64,000 bases of DNA. Source: Marinimicrococcus flavescens. Lineage in GTDB: Bacteria; Pseudomonadota; Alphaproteobacteria; Geminicoccales; Geminicoccaceae. The translations under genes and the position numbers were made by a program. A model generated the notes under the pieces. It was not told the origin of the DNA. It saw only the letters and a program-made list of their open reading frames with translations, and did no database searches. The stretch covers positions 62,001-126,000 of the forward strand of contig JARGEQ010000008.1 in the NCBI GenBank assembly GCA_029211145.1, given 5' to 3'. This document shows positions 18,213-26,861 of the stretch, in pieces. Numbering within the stretch: position 1 is the first letter of the stretch; the number at the start of each line of letters is the position of its first letter.

Positions 18213-18546
18213 AGGCATCCGGCACACCCGGGAGCGGCCTGCCTAAGCCTTGCGGAGGGGCCGGGGAAGGAACCCCGACGTGCGCGCGTCGGTTAATAAA
18301 GGGGCGAGAACCGGGGAGAGCCGGGGGTGAGCAGCATTCGCCGGGCCAAGTCGTGCGCCCGCCGCACGGGCGCGCCAGTCATGCGCGCGAACCCAGGCGT
18401 CTTGCGCCGGATCCCGCTCCATCTCCTGTCGTCTGCGTCGTGGAAACATGTATATCATGCCCGCGGCGGAGGAGCCCTCGAGGCACCCTGCCCTTCCCCT
18501 CCAGCAACAGGATCGTCGCGGCAGCACAAGGAGCAGCAGCGATGAC
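18213..18546. other. Intergenic region upstream of opgG/D
   Basis: No convincing gene is seen in these 334 bp; the short frames present look like GC-bias shadows. It contains a 6-bp stem with a 6-base loop (CCGACG / CGTCGG, 18275-18292) followed by TTAATAAA, a possible weak terminator for the small secreted protein gene. Further along, AAGGAG at 18528-18533 probably serves the next gene. Confidence 0.4.
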
Positions 18547-20190
18547 ATGCGGTATCGGTCGTCAACCGTGACGGAATCGAAGCTTCGTCTTTCTCGGCGC
18601 GGCCTGGCGCGTGGTGGCGCCCTGCTCGCGTTCAGCGCCTCCCTGCCGGGCCTGCTCGCCACGCCGTTCCGCGCCGCCCTCGCGCAGACGCCGCCCCCGG
18701 CCCCGGCCCAGGGACAGCCGCAGAACGGCCAGGCGCAGCCGCAGGACGGGCAGCCCTTCTCCTTCGAGCGGCTCGTCGAGCGGGCCCGGCAGAAGGCCGC
18801 TGCCGCCTACGAGGAGCAGCCGCGCGCCGCCGACTGGTTCGCCGGCCTGAGTGCCGAGCAGTGGCGCAGCATCCGCTTCAGCCCCGAGCAGGCGCTGTGG
18901 GGCGACTGGGATTCCTACCGGCTCCAGTTCATCCCTCCCGGCGGGGCCTACCGCAGCCTGGTGCGCATCAACATCGTCGAGGAGGGCTTGGCGCGGGAGG
19001 TGAAGCCCACGCCCGCGATGTTCGAGTTCGGCGAACTCGAGCCGCCGGCGAGCCTTGCCGAGATCCTGGGCTTCGCCGGCTTTCGGGTGCACTACCCGCT
19101 CAACGCCCCGGGGGTGCTCGACCAGCTCCTGGTGTTCCTCGGCGCCAGCTATTTCCGCGCCATCGGCCGCGGCACCACCTACGGGCCCTCGGCCCGCGGC
19201 CTGGCGCTGAACACCGGCAACCCGCGCCCGGAGGAGATCCCGGCGTTCCGCGAGTTCTGGATCCAGCGGCCGCGCCAGGCCCACGATCCGCTCACCGTCT
19301 TCGCGCTGCTCGACAGTCCCAGTGTGTGCGGCGCCTACCGTTTCGACGTGGCGACCCGCGAGCACACGCGCATCGACGTCGACGCCAACCTGTTCTTTCG
19401 CAGCGCCGTCGAGCAGGTCGGCATCGCCCCGCTCACCAGCATGTACGCGTTCGGCGAGAACGACCGGCTGGGAGTCGACGACCACCGGCCGCAGGTCCAC
19501 AATTCAGGCGGGCTGTCCATGTGGCGCAGCAATGGCGACGTGCTGTGGCGCCCCCTGGTCAACCCCAGCGAGCTGCGCCTGGCGGTGCTCGCCGACGAGA
19601 ACCCGCGCGGCTTCGGCCTGCTCCAGCGGGACCGCCGCTACGAGAAGTACGAGGATATCGACAACCGCTACGAGATGCGCCCGAACCTCTGGGTCGAGCC
19701 CAAGGGCACCTGGGGCAAGGGCTCGGTACGCCTCATCGAGATCCCCACCCAGGACGAGAAGAACGACAATATCGTGGCGTTCTGGACGCCGGAGGAGCCG
19801 GTGACCGAGGGCCAGGAGCTGCGCCTCGCCTACGGGCTGCTGTGGTCTTTCGCGCCGCCCATCGACACCGGCCTCGCCCGCGTCCGCGGCACCCGGGTCG
19901 GCGCTGCGGCTCCCGGCCCCGACGGCGAGGCGTCGCCGATCCGCCGGGTCGTGGTCGATTTCGACATGCCCTCGGCCGAGCTGCCCGAGGGGGAGGTGCG
20001 GGCCGACGTCACCGCCGGCAACGCCCAGCTTTCGCCCACCGTGCCGCGCCACAACCCGGTGACCGGCGGCTGGCGGGTGATGTTCGACGTCGAGCCGACC
20101 GGCCGGGGCCCCGTGGAATTGCGGTGCTTTCTCGCCATCGGCGATCGTAAGATATCGGAGGTCTGGCTCTACCGTCTGGACAAGAGTTGA
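18547..20190 (+). CDS. opgG: Periplasmic glucan biosynthesis protein, OpgG/OpgD (MdoG) family
   Basis: This 547-residue periplasmic protein acts in osmoregulated periplasmic glucan synthesis, shaping or branching the backbone made by OpgH. The N-terminus carries a twin-arginine signal (LSRRGLARGG, then a hydrophobic stretch and an Ala-rich cleavage region), which resembles OpgD more than the Sec-exported OpgG. A Pro/Gln-rich linker precedes the MdoG domain, with segments such as FSFERLVERARQKA, FRVHYPLN, YGPSARGLALNTG and NDRLGVDDHRPQVHNSGGL. The ATG at 18547 lies 13 nt after AAGGAG; a GTG at 18568 is an alternative. The opgH gene follows directly. Confidence 0.9.
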   Translation: MRYRSSTVTESKLRLSRRGLARGGALLAFSASLPGLLATPFRAALAQTPPPAPAQGQPQNGQAQPQDGQPFSFERLVERARQKAAAAYEEQPRAADWFAGLSAEQWRSIRFSPEQALWGDWDSYRLQFIPPGGAYRSLVRINIVEEGLAREVKPTPAMFEFGELEPPASLAEILGFAGFRVHYPLNAPGVLDQLLVFLGASYFRAIGRGTTYGPSARGLALNTGNPRPEEIPAFREFWIQRPRQAHDPLTVFALLDSPSVCGAYRFDVATREHTRIDVDANLFFRSAVEQVGIAPLTSMYAFGENDRLGVDDHRPQVHNSGGLSMWRSNGDVLWRPLVNPSELRLAVLADENPRGFGLLQRDRRYEKYEDIDNRYEMRPNLWVEPKGTWGKGSVRLIEIPTQDEKNDNIVAFWTPEEPVTEGQELRLAYGLLWSFAPPIDTGLARVRGTRVGAAAPGPDGEASPIRRVVVDFDMPSAELPEGEVRADVTAGNAQLSPTVPRHNPVTGGWRVMFDVEPTGRGPVELRCFLAIGDRKISEVWLYRLDKS

Positions 20191-20225
20191 ACGGAGCCCC
20201 GTCACGCGGGGAGGAAGGTGAATCC

Positions 20226-22748
20226 ATGGCGGTCTCGACCCGTGAGGGCGGAGAGCCCGTTCTGGGACGCGTGGCGCGTTGCTGGGCGGCTGCGCAGGGG
20301 CGCGCGCGGGCCTATCTCGTGGCCGCCGGCCTCGAGCCTTCGGCCGCCGCGGACAATGCCGCCGCCCTGACCGGGCGTGCCGCCGAGCGCGGCGAGCCGG
20401 AGACCCGCGAGGAGGCGGCGCGGCGGGTGCTGCAGGACGCCCGGCGGATGCTGACCCTCGATCCCGCCGCCCTCGAGGCGCGCGACGGCCGCCTGACCCC
20501 GCACCAGATACCCAGCTCGATCCGCCGCCAGTCGCTGCTCCCCGCCCTGCGCTGGCGGCGCGGCCGCTGGCTGCCGCGCCCGGTGCTGATCCCGCGCCAG
20601 CACGAGGAAAAGCGCATCGGCGCCTCGGCGCGGCCAACCGACGTGCGGCCGGGGCCCACCGCCCGGCGCCGCCGCAGCGCCTTTTTGGTCCTCATCCTGC
20701 TCACCACCGTGTGGACCGTCCTGACCTTCGCGCAGATCCTCGCCTCCAACGGTCTTTCGGTGCTGGATCTGGCGCATATCGCCATCTTCTCCCTGCTGGC
20801 GCTGTGGCTGGCGCAGTCCTTCTGGACGCTCTCCGCGGGCTTCGTGGTGATGCTCCAGCGCTGGTGGAAGGGCACCGCGCCCACTGCCCTGCCCGATCCC
20901 GGCGAGGCGGCCGGCCGGGTCGCCATCGTCATGCCGATCTACAACGAGGGCACCGAGCGGGTCTTCGCCGGCCTCAAGGCGATGTGGCAGGACCTGCGGC
21001 GCACCGCGCCCGAGGACCGGCGCTGCGACCTGGTGATCCTGAGCGACACCACCGATCCCGACGTGTGGCTGGCCGAGGTCGAGGCGTGGCGGCAGCTCCG
21101 CCAGGAGGTCGGCGACGTCGACCGCGTCTTCTACCGCCGCCGCGACCGCAACATCGCCCGCAAGACCGGCAATATCGAGGACTTCCTGACCCGCTTCGGC
21201 GCCAACTACGCCTACATGCTGGTCCTCGACGCCGACAGCCTGATGACCGCCCGCGCCATGCTGGAGCTGGTCCGGCGCATGGACGAGAACCCGCGGGTGG
21301 GCCTGATCCAGGCGCCGCCCAAGCTGGTGCGCGGCCGGACCCTGTTCGCCCGGGTGCTGCAGGCGGCCGGCGAGCTCTACGGCCCGCTGGCCGCCGCCGG
21401 CATCGGCTTTTGGGCGCGCGGCGAGGGCAATTACTGGGGTCACAACGCGATCATCCGGGTGCGGCCGTTCATCGAGCTGTGCGGCCTGCCCAATCTCCCC
21501 GGCCGCGCCCCCTTCGGCGGCCCGATCCTCAGCCACGACTTCGTCGAGGCCGCCTTGATGCGGCGCGGCGGCTGGCAGGTGTGGATCGCCGACGATCTCG
21601 ACGGCTCCTATGAGGAGCCGCCGCCGACCATCGAGGATTTCGGCACCCGCGACCGCCGCTGGTGCCAGGGCAACCTGCAGCACGGCCGCGTCCTGTTCGC
21701 CCGGCACCTGCACTGGGTCAGCCGCCTGCACCTGGCCATCGGCATCATGGCCTACGTGACCTCGCCGCTATGGCTGATCTTCCTCGTCCTCTCGGCCCTC
21801 CAGGCGTGGGAGCTCACCCATACCCAGCCGCTCTATTTCGCGGAAGGCTGGCCGTTCCCGGTGTTTCCGGTGTCGGTCTCGTTCGAGGCGACGCTGCTCC
21901 TCCTGGCGACGCTGGGCATGCTGTTCGTGCCCAAGTTCCTGGGCCTCGCCGTGGCCCTGCTCGACGCGCCGCGCCGGCGCCGGCTCGGCGGCGCCGCCCG
22001 GGTCGTCGGCAGCATGCTGATCGAGACCCTCTATTCGGCCCTGGTAGCACCGGTGATGATGCTGATGCACACCTGGTTCGTGCTGACGATCCTGATGGGC
22101 GGGGCGATCGAGTGGAAGCCGCAGCGCCGCGACGCCGGCAGCGGCAACGTCGCGGCGGCCGTGGCGAGTTTCTTCTGGCCGACGGTGATCGGCATCGCCG
22201 CCGCCTTCGGCGTCTGGCACGCCACCCCGCTGCTGTTCCTCTGGCTGGTGCCGGTCCTGGCGGGCCTGATCCTGGCCGTGCCGCTGGCCCTCCTGGGCGC
22301 CAGCGAGAAGGCCGGGCAGCGCCTGGCGGCGGCCGGGCTGCTGCGGATCAGCGAGGAGGCGATGCCGCCGGCAGTGATGTGGGAGCTCGCGGGGATGCGG
22401 CCCGCGGGGACCGGGCCCAGCACCCTCGAGCGGCTGGTCCGCGCGGTGATGGAGCCGCAGGCCAACGCGCTGCACCTGCAGCTCCTGCGCGCCTTTCGTA
22501 CCTCGCCGCCGCTGCCGCCGGCCGAGCGCCGCCTGCTCGAGCGCAAGGCGATCTATCTGGGGCCGGCTTTGCTCGAGAAGGCGGAGCGGCGCGCGTTGCT
22601 CGAGGACACCGAGATGCTCGAGCGGCTGCATCTGGAGGCCTGGCTGCACTGGCCCGACAGCGAGCCGCAGCTCGTGGCGGCACTGGGCCCGCGGGTCGAG
22701 GCGGCGCTGGCTGACCCGCAGAGCGGCCCGGTGACGGCGGTGGCCTGA
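20226..22748 (+). CDS. opgH: Glucans biosynthesis glucosyltransferase OpgH (MdoH)
   Basis: This 840-residue inner-membrane family-2 glycosyltransferase polymerises glucose from UDP-glucose into the beta-glucan backbone of periplasmic glucans. Two N-terminal membrane segments (about residues 155-215) precede the catalytic domain: VAIVMPIYNEGTERVFAG, LVLDADSLMT (DxD), SHDFVEAALMRRGGW and the product-binding RDRRWCQGN motif. A cluster of further membrane segments follows, then a soluble C-terminal tail. The ATG at 20226 has GGAGGAAGGTGA upstream. An in-frame TTG overlapping the opgG stop is less likely. A strong hairpin follows the stop. Confidence 0.93.
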   Translation: MAVSTREGGEPVLGRVARCWAAAQGRARAYLVAAGLEPSAAADNAAALTGRAAERGEPETREEAARRVLQDARRMLTLDPAALEARDGRLTPHQIPSSIRRQSLLPALRWRRGRWLPRPVLIPRQHEEKRIGASARPTDVRPGPTARRRRSAFLVLILLTTVWTVLTFAQILASNGLSVLDLAHIAIFSLLALWLAQSFWTLSAGFVVMLQRWWKGTAPTALPDPGEAAGRVAIVMPIYNEGTERVFAGLKAMWQDLRRTAPEDRRCDLVILSDTTDPDVWLAEVEAWRQLRQEVGDVDRVFYRRRDRNIARKTGNIEDFLTRFGANYAYMLVLDADSLMTARAMLELVRRMDENPRVGLIQAPPKLVRGRTLFARVLQAAGELYGPLAAAGIGFWARGEGNYWGHNAIIRVRPFIELCGLPNLPGRAPFGGPILSHDFVEAALMRRGGWQVWIADDLDGSYEEPPPTIEDFGTRDRRWCQGNLQHGRVLFARHLHWVSRLHLAIGIMAYVTSPLWLIFLVLSALQAWELTHTQPLYFAEGWPFPVFPVSVSFEATLLLLATLGMLFVPKFLGLAVALLDAPRRRRLGGAARVVGSMLIETLYSALVAPVMMLMHTWFVLTILMGGAIEWKPQRRDAGSGNVAAAVASFFWPTVIGIAAAFGVWHATPLLFLWLVPVLAGLILAVPLALLGASEKAGQRLAAAGLLRISEEAMPPAVMWELAGMRPAGTGPSTLERLVRAVMEPQANALHLQLLRAFRTSPPLPPAERRLLERKAIYLGPALLEKAERRALLEDTEMLERLHLEAWLHWPDSEPQLVAALGPRVEAALADPQSGPVTAVA

Positions 22749-22775
22749 GGAGCAGGCGGCAGGCGGAATACAAAA

Positions 22776-22806
22776 CGGCCGGCCCCTGGGGGAGAGGGGC
22801 CGGCCG
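22776..22806 (+). terminator. Terminator-like hairpin after opgH
   Basis: A perfect 12-bp GC-rich stem (CGGCCGGCCCCT paired with its complement, seven-base loop) lies 28 bp after the opgH stop. The T-rich tail is weak (CTCTTC), so termination efficiency is uncertain. Confidence 0.65.
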
Positions 22807-22996
22807 CTCTTCAACGCTCGAGGACGGTGGATCCGGAGGCACGGGGGGGACGTTCCTCGGTCTTCCGTCTTCGCTGGCAGCCGGGCATCTCGGGAGACGC
22901 CACGGCCCGCCCCGGGTGCACAGCCGGCGCGGCGGCGGGTCGCCATCTCAAGGGGAACGACCTGCCACGAGGCGGCGGGGGACCGCCTTCACGCCC

Positions 22997-23067
22997 TGCT
23001 GCGCTGCACAATCAGACCGCGCACATTTGCGTACTCGTCGTCTCGCGCACCTTGCTGCGTTGCACAA
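22997..23067. promoter_or_regulatory. Two PhaR-like operator sites in direct repeat
   Basis: TGCTGCGCTGCACAA (22997-23011) and TGCTGCGTTGCACAA (23053-23067) differ at one base and are spaced 56 bp apart. Both contain TGCRNYGCASMA, the motif I recall for the polyhydroxyalkanoate-responsive repressor PhaR in Bradyrhizobium; that match is from memory. Such sites normally sit upstream of phasin or phaR genes, but here they lie between two convergent genes, so the target is unclear. Confidence 0.4.
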
Positions 23068-23147
23068 AAATTGCCGCCAAGCCGCAGCGGAGGCAAGCGC
23101 GAGCCTCGCATGACCGCCATGCGCGAGCGGCGGCGACAAGAAGTCGC

Positions 23148-23591
23148 TCAGCTAGCGTTCCGGGTAGCCAGCGTGCGGATCGTCTGGGCAGCCGGCTGCA
23201 GGTCGTAGCCGGCCGCAGCCGCAGCGGCGACGATCTCCTCGACGGGCCGGCTGCCGGCCTTGACGAAGGCCCACAGATGGCAGGAACGGGTGCCCGAGCG
23301 GCAATAGGCGAGGAACGGTCCCTGGGCCTCCTCGATGGCGACGCGCTCCGCCTCGACATGCTCGAGGCTCATCCCGCCGCTGGGCACCGGCAGGTAGTGG
23401 TACGCCAGCCCGGCCTCGGCCGCCGCCCGGGCCGCCGCGTCGCTCTGGAGCTGGGAGGGATCCTCGCCGTCCGGGCGGTTGTTGAGGACCGTCTTGATGC
23501 CCAGCGCCGCGGCCGCCGCGAAATCCTCCGCCGCGAGCTGCGGCGCCACGTAGAAATCGTCGCTCAGACGACGGAACCGCTGCTGGTCCAT
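23148..23591 (-). CDS. TIGR01244/DUF442 family protein (beta-lactamase-hydrolase-like phosphatase / sulfur transferase)
   Basis: This 147-residue protein starts FRRLSDDFYVAPQLAAEDF, as in the DUF442 family. It has a dual-specificity-phosphatase-like fold, with KTVLNNRPDGED near residue 32 and the active-site loop AYCRSGTRSCHLW near residue 95 supplying the nucleophilic Cys and Arg. Related domains occur fused to persulfide dioxygenases in sulfide-oxidising systems and as stand-alone phosphatases, and this copy has no such partner nearby. The ATG at 23591 is chosen from the conserved MDQQRFRRLSD start. The SDR gene lies upstream on the same strand with a 72-bp gap. Confidence 0.85.
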   Translation of the reverse strand: MDQQRFRRLSDDFYVAPQLAAEDFAAAAALGIKTVLNNRPDGEDPSQLQSDAAARAAAEAGLAYHYLPVPSGGMSLEHVEAERVAIEEAQGPFLAYCRSGTRSCHLWAFVKAGSRPVEEIVAAAAAAGYDLQPAAQTIRTLATRNAS

Positions 23592-23663
23592 CCTGCATGT
23601 CCTCGTGATGTGGGGCTCGACGCCACGCATAGCGCCCCTGCCCGATGAGGTCGATGGCGCGGC

Positions 23664-24440
23664 TCAGATGGAAGCCATGAAGCCGCCGTCGACATAGAGG
23701 AGCTGGCCGGTGACGTAGCGCGCCGCATCAGAGCACAAGAACACCGCCGGCCCCACGAGATCCTCCAGCTCGCCGAACCGGCCGGCGGGGATCTTGCCCA
23801 GCATCGTCTCGCACCACGCCCGGTCCTGATAGAAGACCTCGGTGAGATCGGTGCGGAAGTAGCCGGGCCCGAGGGCGTTGACGCGGATGCCCAGCGACGC
23901 CCACTCGGCGGCAAGCGTGCGGGTCAGGCCGAGAAGGCCGGACTTCGACGCGCCGTAGGAAGCGGCGGTGGGCACGCCCACGCCCGAGGTTAGCGAGCAC
24001 ATGTTGAGAATGGCCCCGCCACCCTGCCCGCGCATCGCCGAGGCAGCCGCCCGGGCGCAAAAGAAGGCGCCCTTGAGGTTCGTGTCCTGGATGCGGTCCC
24101 AAAGGGCCTCGTCGACCTCCAGCGAGGGGCGCACCTCCTCGATCCCGGCATTGTTGATCAGGATGTCGAGGCCGCCCAGCCCGCGCGCCGCCGTCTCGAT
24201 GCCGGCCGCGATCGACTCCACCGACGCCACGTCCATGGCGAGGCGCACCGCCTTGCGGCCGACAGCCTCGATGGCGGCGGCGCAGCGCGCGAGGCGCGCC
24301 TCCTCGCGGGCGGCGATCGCCACGTCGGCGCCGTGCGCTGCCATGCCTGCCGCCAGCGCCTCGCCGATGCCGCGCGAGGCGCCGGTCACGAGCACCTTCC
24401 TTCCTTCGAGCGAGAAGCTCGTCTTGACGGGAGCGTTCAA
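23664..24440 (-). CDS. SDR family NAD(P)-dependent oxidoreductase
   Basis: This 258-residue classical short-chain dehydrogenase has the cofactor motif TGASRGIGEALA near residue 20 and NNAGIEE near 95. The catalytic segment runs from a Ser in MCSLTSGVG through YGASKSG (Tyr and Lys), and the C-terminus YVTGQLLYVDGGFMASI is typical of FabG-like and gluconate 5-dehydrogenase-like members. The start is a TTG at 24440 with a strong GGAGGTG Shine-Dalgarno about 7 bp upstream; no in-frame ATG precedes the conserved fold. It is divergent from the ABC transporter operon that begins 133 bp away, so it could share regulation with it. The substrate is unknown. Confidence 0.88.
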   Translation of the reverse strand: MNAPVKTSFSLEGRKVLVTGASRGIGEALAAGMAAHGADVAIAAREEARLARCAAAIEAVGRKAVRLAMDVASVESIAAGIETAARGLGGLDILINNAGIEEVRPSLEVDEALWDRIQDTNLKGAFFCARAAASAMRGQGGGAILNMCSLTSGVGVPTAASYGASKSGLLGLTRTLAAEWASLGIRVNALGPGYFRTDLTEVFYQDRAWCETMLGKIPAGRFGELEDLVGPAVFLCSDAARYVTGQLLYVDGGFMASI

Positions 24441-24572
24441 CGGGCTGCACCTCCGGTGATGACAAGGCCCTGAAAGCACCACGCGGCCCGCCTTGCCAAG
24501 CCCGGCGGGCTTGCCGAAGCCCCGGCGCTTGGGCAGTGTGCGCGCCGCGCTCCATGGCAAGGAGAGGAGAGG

Positions 24573-25685
24573 TTGGCGCAGGCCACGACGGCTGCGGCAG
24601 AGCCGATGGTCCGGCTCGAGCGGGTGAGCAAGCGGTTCGGCGCGACGCTGGCCGTGGAGACGGCCTCCTTCGACCTGGAGCCAGGCTCGTTCCTGACCAT
24701 CCTGGGCCCCTCGGGCTGCGGCAAGACGACGCTTTTGCGCATGATCGCCGGATTCATCCGGCCGGATGGCGGCTCCATCGTGCTCAACGGCAGGCCGGTG
24801 GCGGCCGATCCGCCCTGGCGGCGCTCGATCGGCATGGTCTTCCAAAAGCTCGCCCTCTTCCCCCACATGACCGCCGCCCAGAACGTGGCCTATCCGCTGA
24901 AGATGCGGGGCTTTCCGCGCCAGGGCATGGCCGAGCGGGTCGAGCGCTATCTCTCCATCGTGCGCCTGGGCGGGCTGGGCGGCCGGCGTCCGCACGAGCT
25001 CTCGGGCGGGCAGCAGCAGCGCGTGGCCATTGCCCGCGCCCTGGTCTTCGAGCCGGACCTCCTGCTTCTCGACGAGCCGCTGGCGGCCCTCGACCGCAAG
25101 CTGCGCGAGGACATGCAGCTCGAGTTCCGCCGCATCCAGCGCGAGCTCGGCGTCACCACCATCAATGTCACCCACGACCAGCGCGAGGCGCTGGTAATGT
25201 CCGACCGGATCCTGGTGATGGAGGGCGGCCGCATCCAGCAGGCCGCCAACCCGGTCGACACCTATGCCCGCCCCGCCAACCGCTTCGTCGCGGGCTTTCT
25301 CGGGGTCACCAACTTCCTGCCGGGCCGCCTTGCGAGCCTCGCCGAGGGCCGCGCCGTCGTCGAGGTGGAGGGAACGCGGCTCGAGGGGCTGTGCGCCGAT
25401 CCCTCCCTGGCGCCGGGTGCCGCGGTGGCGGCGGCGGTGCGCGCCGAGCGGGTGCGGATCGCCGGCACGGGCGAGACGGCCCCCGACGAGAGCGACGTCG
25501 AGGGCGAGGTGGTCGAGGTGGTGTTCGAGGGCGACCGGTTCGTCTACGAGCTGAGGATGCCGTCTTTGGGCGGGATCCCGCTGCGCCTCTTCGATCTGGA
25601 CCCGCTGGCCCATCCGCGGCATGCGCCGGGCGAGCGGGTGACGGTCGCCTGGCGGCACCGCGATCTGATGGTCTTCCCCGCCTGA
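24573..25685 (+). CDS. ABC transporter ATP-binding protein, spermidine/putrescine (PotA) type
   Basis: This 370-residue importer ATPase shows Walker A GPSGCGKTTLLR near residue 50, a Q-loop FQKLALFPHMT, signature LSGGQQQRVAIARAL near 142, Walker B LLLLDEPLAALD near 162, a His switch in VTHDQREAL, and a C-terminal TOBE domain. It is close to PotA/FbpC-type ATPases. The TTG start has AAGGAGAGG five bases upstream; an ATG at 24606 is a weaker alternative. It is the first gene of a run including a binding protein, two permeases, a HisD-like enzyme and a GNAT, all on one strand with small gaps. Confidence 0.9.
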   Translation: MAQATTAAAEPMVRLERVSKRFGATLAVETASFDLEPGSFLTILGPSGCGKTTLLRMIAGFIRPDGGSIVLNGRPVAADPPWRRSIGMVFQKLALFPHMTAAQNVAYPLKMRGFPRQGMAERVERYLSIVRLGGLGGRRPHELSGGQQQRVAIARALVFEPDLLLLDEPLAALDRKLREDMQLEFRRIQRELGVTTINVTHDQREALVMSDRILVMEGGRIQQAANPVDTYARPANRFVAGFLGVTNFLPGRLASLAEGRAVVEVEGTRLEGLCADPSLAPGAAVAAAVRAERVRIAGTGETAPDESDVEGEVVEVVFEGDRFVYELRMPSLGGIPLRLFDLDPLAHPRHAPGERVTVAWRHRDLMVFPA

Positions 25686-25717
25686 GCTTCGAGCGGCGGG
25701 TCAACGGGAGAAGAGCG

Positions 25718-26815
25718 ATGAGCGAGAAGACGTTCTCCGTCTCGCGGCGGCGGCTGCTGACCGCCACTGCGGCCGGCGGCGCCATGCTGGCGGCGCCCTG
25801 GGCCTGGCGTCGCGCGGCGGCGCAGGAAAAGCCCCGCGAACTCATCGTGCGCGCCTGGGGCGGTGTGTGGGTAGACTCGCTGAACGAGGGCGTCTCCAAG
25901 CCCTTCACCGAGATGACCGGCATCGCGGTGCGCCACGACCTCACCGAGGACAACGAGATCCGCCCGAAGATCTGGGCGGCGGTGGACCAGGGCCGGGTGC
26001 CGCCCATCCACGTGAACTGGGACACCTCCACCAACGCCACCAAGTCGGCGCTGCGCGGCGTCACCGAGGATCTGGCCGGCCTGCCGAACCTGAAGGAGAT
26101 GCTGCCGGCCGCCACGCCGGAGGGCTTCGACGGCGTGCCGCTGGTCAACATGTACTCCTATGTCTACGTCCTGGCCTACCGCGAGGCGGCCTTCCCCGAC
26201 GGCCCGCCCGAGAGCTGGGACGTCCTGCTCGACCCCCGCTTCAAGGGCCGCATCGCCCTCTATGACGACGGGATCGGCTTCCACCCGGTGGCGCAGATCG
26301 CCGGCGGCGGCACCATGGCCGGTGTTCCCGGCGACATGCAGCCCGCCTGGGACTTCATCCGCAAGGTCAAGGAGCAGCAGCCGCTCCTGGGCGAGGACCC
26401 GGACTTCACCACCTGGTTCCAGAACGGCGAGATCGACGTCGCCTGCACCATCCTGAGCAACGCCCGCGCCGCCCGCCAGAACGGGATCGACGTCGCCTGG
26501 ACGGTGCCGAAGGAGGGCTGCAAGGTCGATACCGACGGCATGTGGATCCCCAAGGGCCTGCCCGGGAACGAGCTGCACTGGGCGAAGGAGTATGTGAACT
26601 TCGCCATGTCGCAGCAGGCCCAGCAAAAGTGGACCAGCGGTCTGGGCCTGCCGGGCCTGCGGCCGGGCCTGACGCCGCCCGAGGACCTCGAGGGCGATCC
26701 GGCCTTCCCGACCAGTCCCGAGGACTTCGAGCGGCTGCTCTCGGTGCCGACCCGCGTGCTCGTCGAGCACGAGAGCGACTGGTTCCAGAAGTTCAACGAG
26801 ATCATGCAGGGCTGA
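25718..26815 (+). CDS. ABC transporter substrate-binding protein, spermidine/putrescine (PotD) type
   Basis: This 365-residue periplasmic binding protein is exported by a twin-arginine signal (SRRRLLTATAAGG, AQA-like cleavage after RAAAQE). The mature sequence begins ELIVRAWGGVWVDSL and contains DNFWxx-like and ESWDVLLDPRFKGRIALYDD segments typical of family-1 PotD/PotF and AfuA-like proteins. Co-location with matching permeases and an ATPase makes it the receptor of this importer. Polyamine binding is only a family-level guess, because close homologues bind many cationic or carboxylate solutes. The ATG at 25718 begins the signal peptide. Confidence 0.9.
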   Translation: MSEKTFSVSRRRLLTATAAGGAMLAAPWAWRRAAAQEKPRELIVRAWGGVWVDSLNEGVSKPFTEMTGIAVRHDLTEDNEIRPKIWAAVDQGRVPPIHVNWDTSTNATKSALRGVTEDLAGLPNLKEMLPAATPEGFDGVPLVNMYSYVYVLAYREAAFPDGPPESWDVLLDPRFKGRIALYDDGIGFHPVAQIAGGGTMAGVPGDMQPAWDFIRKVKEQQPLLGEDPDFTTWFQNGEIDVACTILSNARAARQNGIDVAWTVPKEGCKVDTDGMWIPKGLPGNELHWAKEYVNFAMSQQAQQKWTSGLGLPGLRPGLTPPEDLEGDPAFPTSPEDFERLLSVPTRVLVEHESDWFQKFNEIMQG

Positions 26816-26861
26816 GCGGCGGGCGCGGGGGCCAGAGCCTCCGCGCCGCCCGGCGAGAGCG

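Larger units (their letters stand above)
22749..23147. other. Intergenic region between convergent opgH and the DUF442 gene
   Basis: This stretch of about 400 bp holds the opgH hairpin and two PhaR-like repeats, described separately. I found no convincing gene. The short frames on both strands have arginine- and proline-rich composition typical of non-coding GC-rich DNA. No phasin-like small ORF is visible next to the repeats. Confidence 0.4.
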
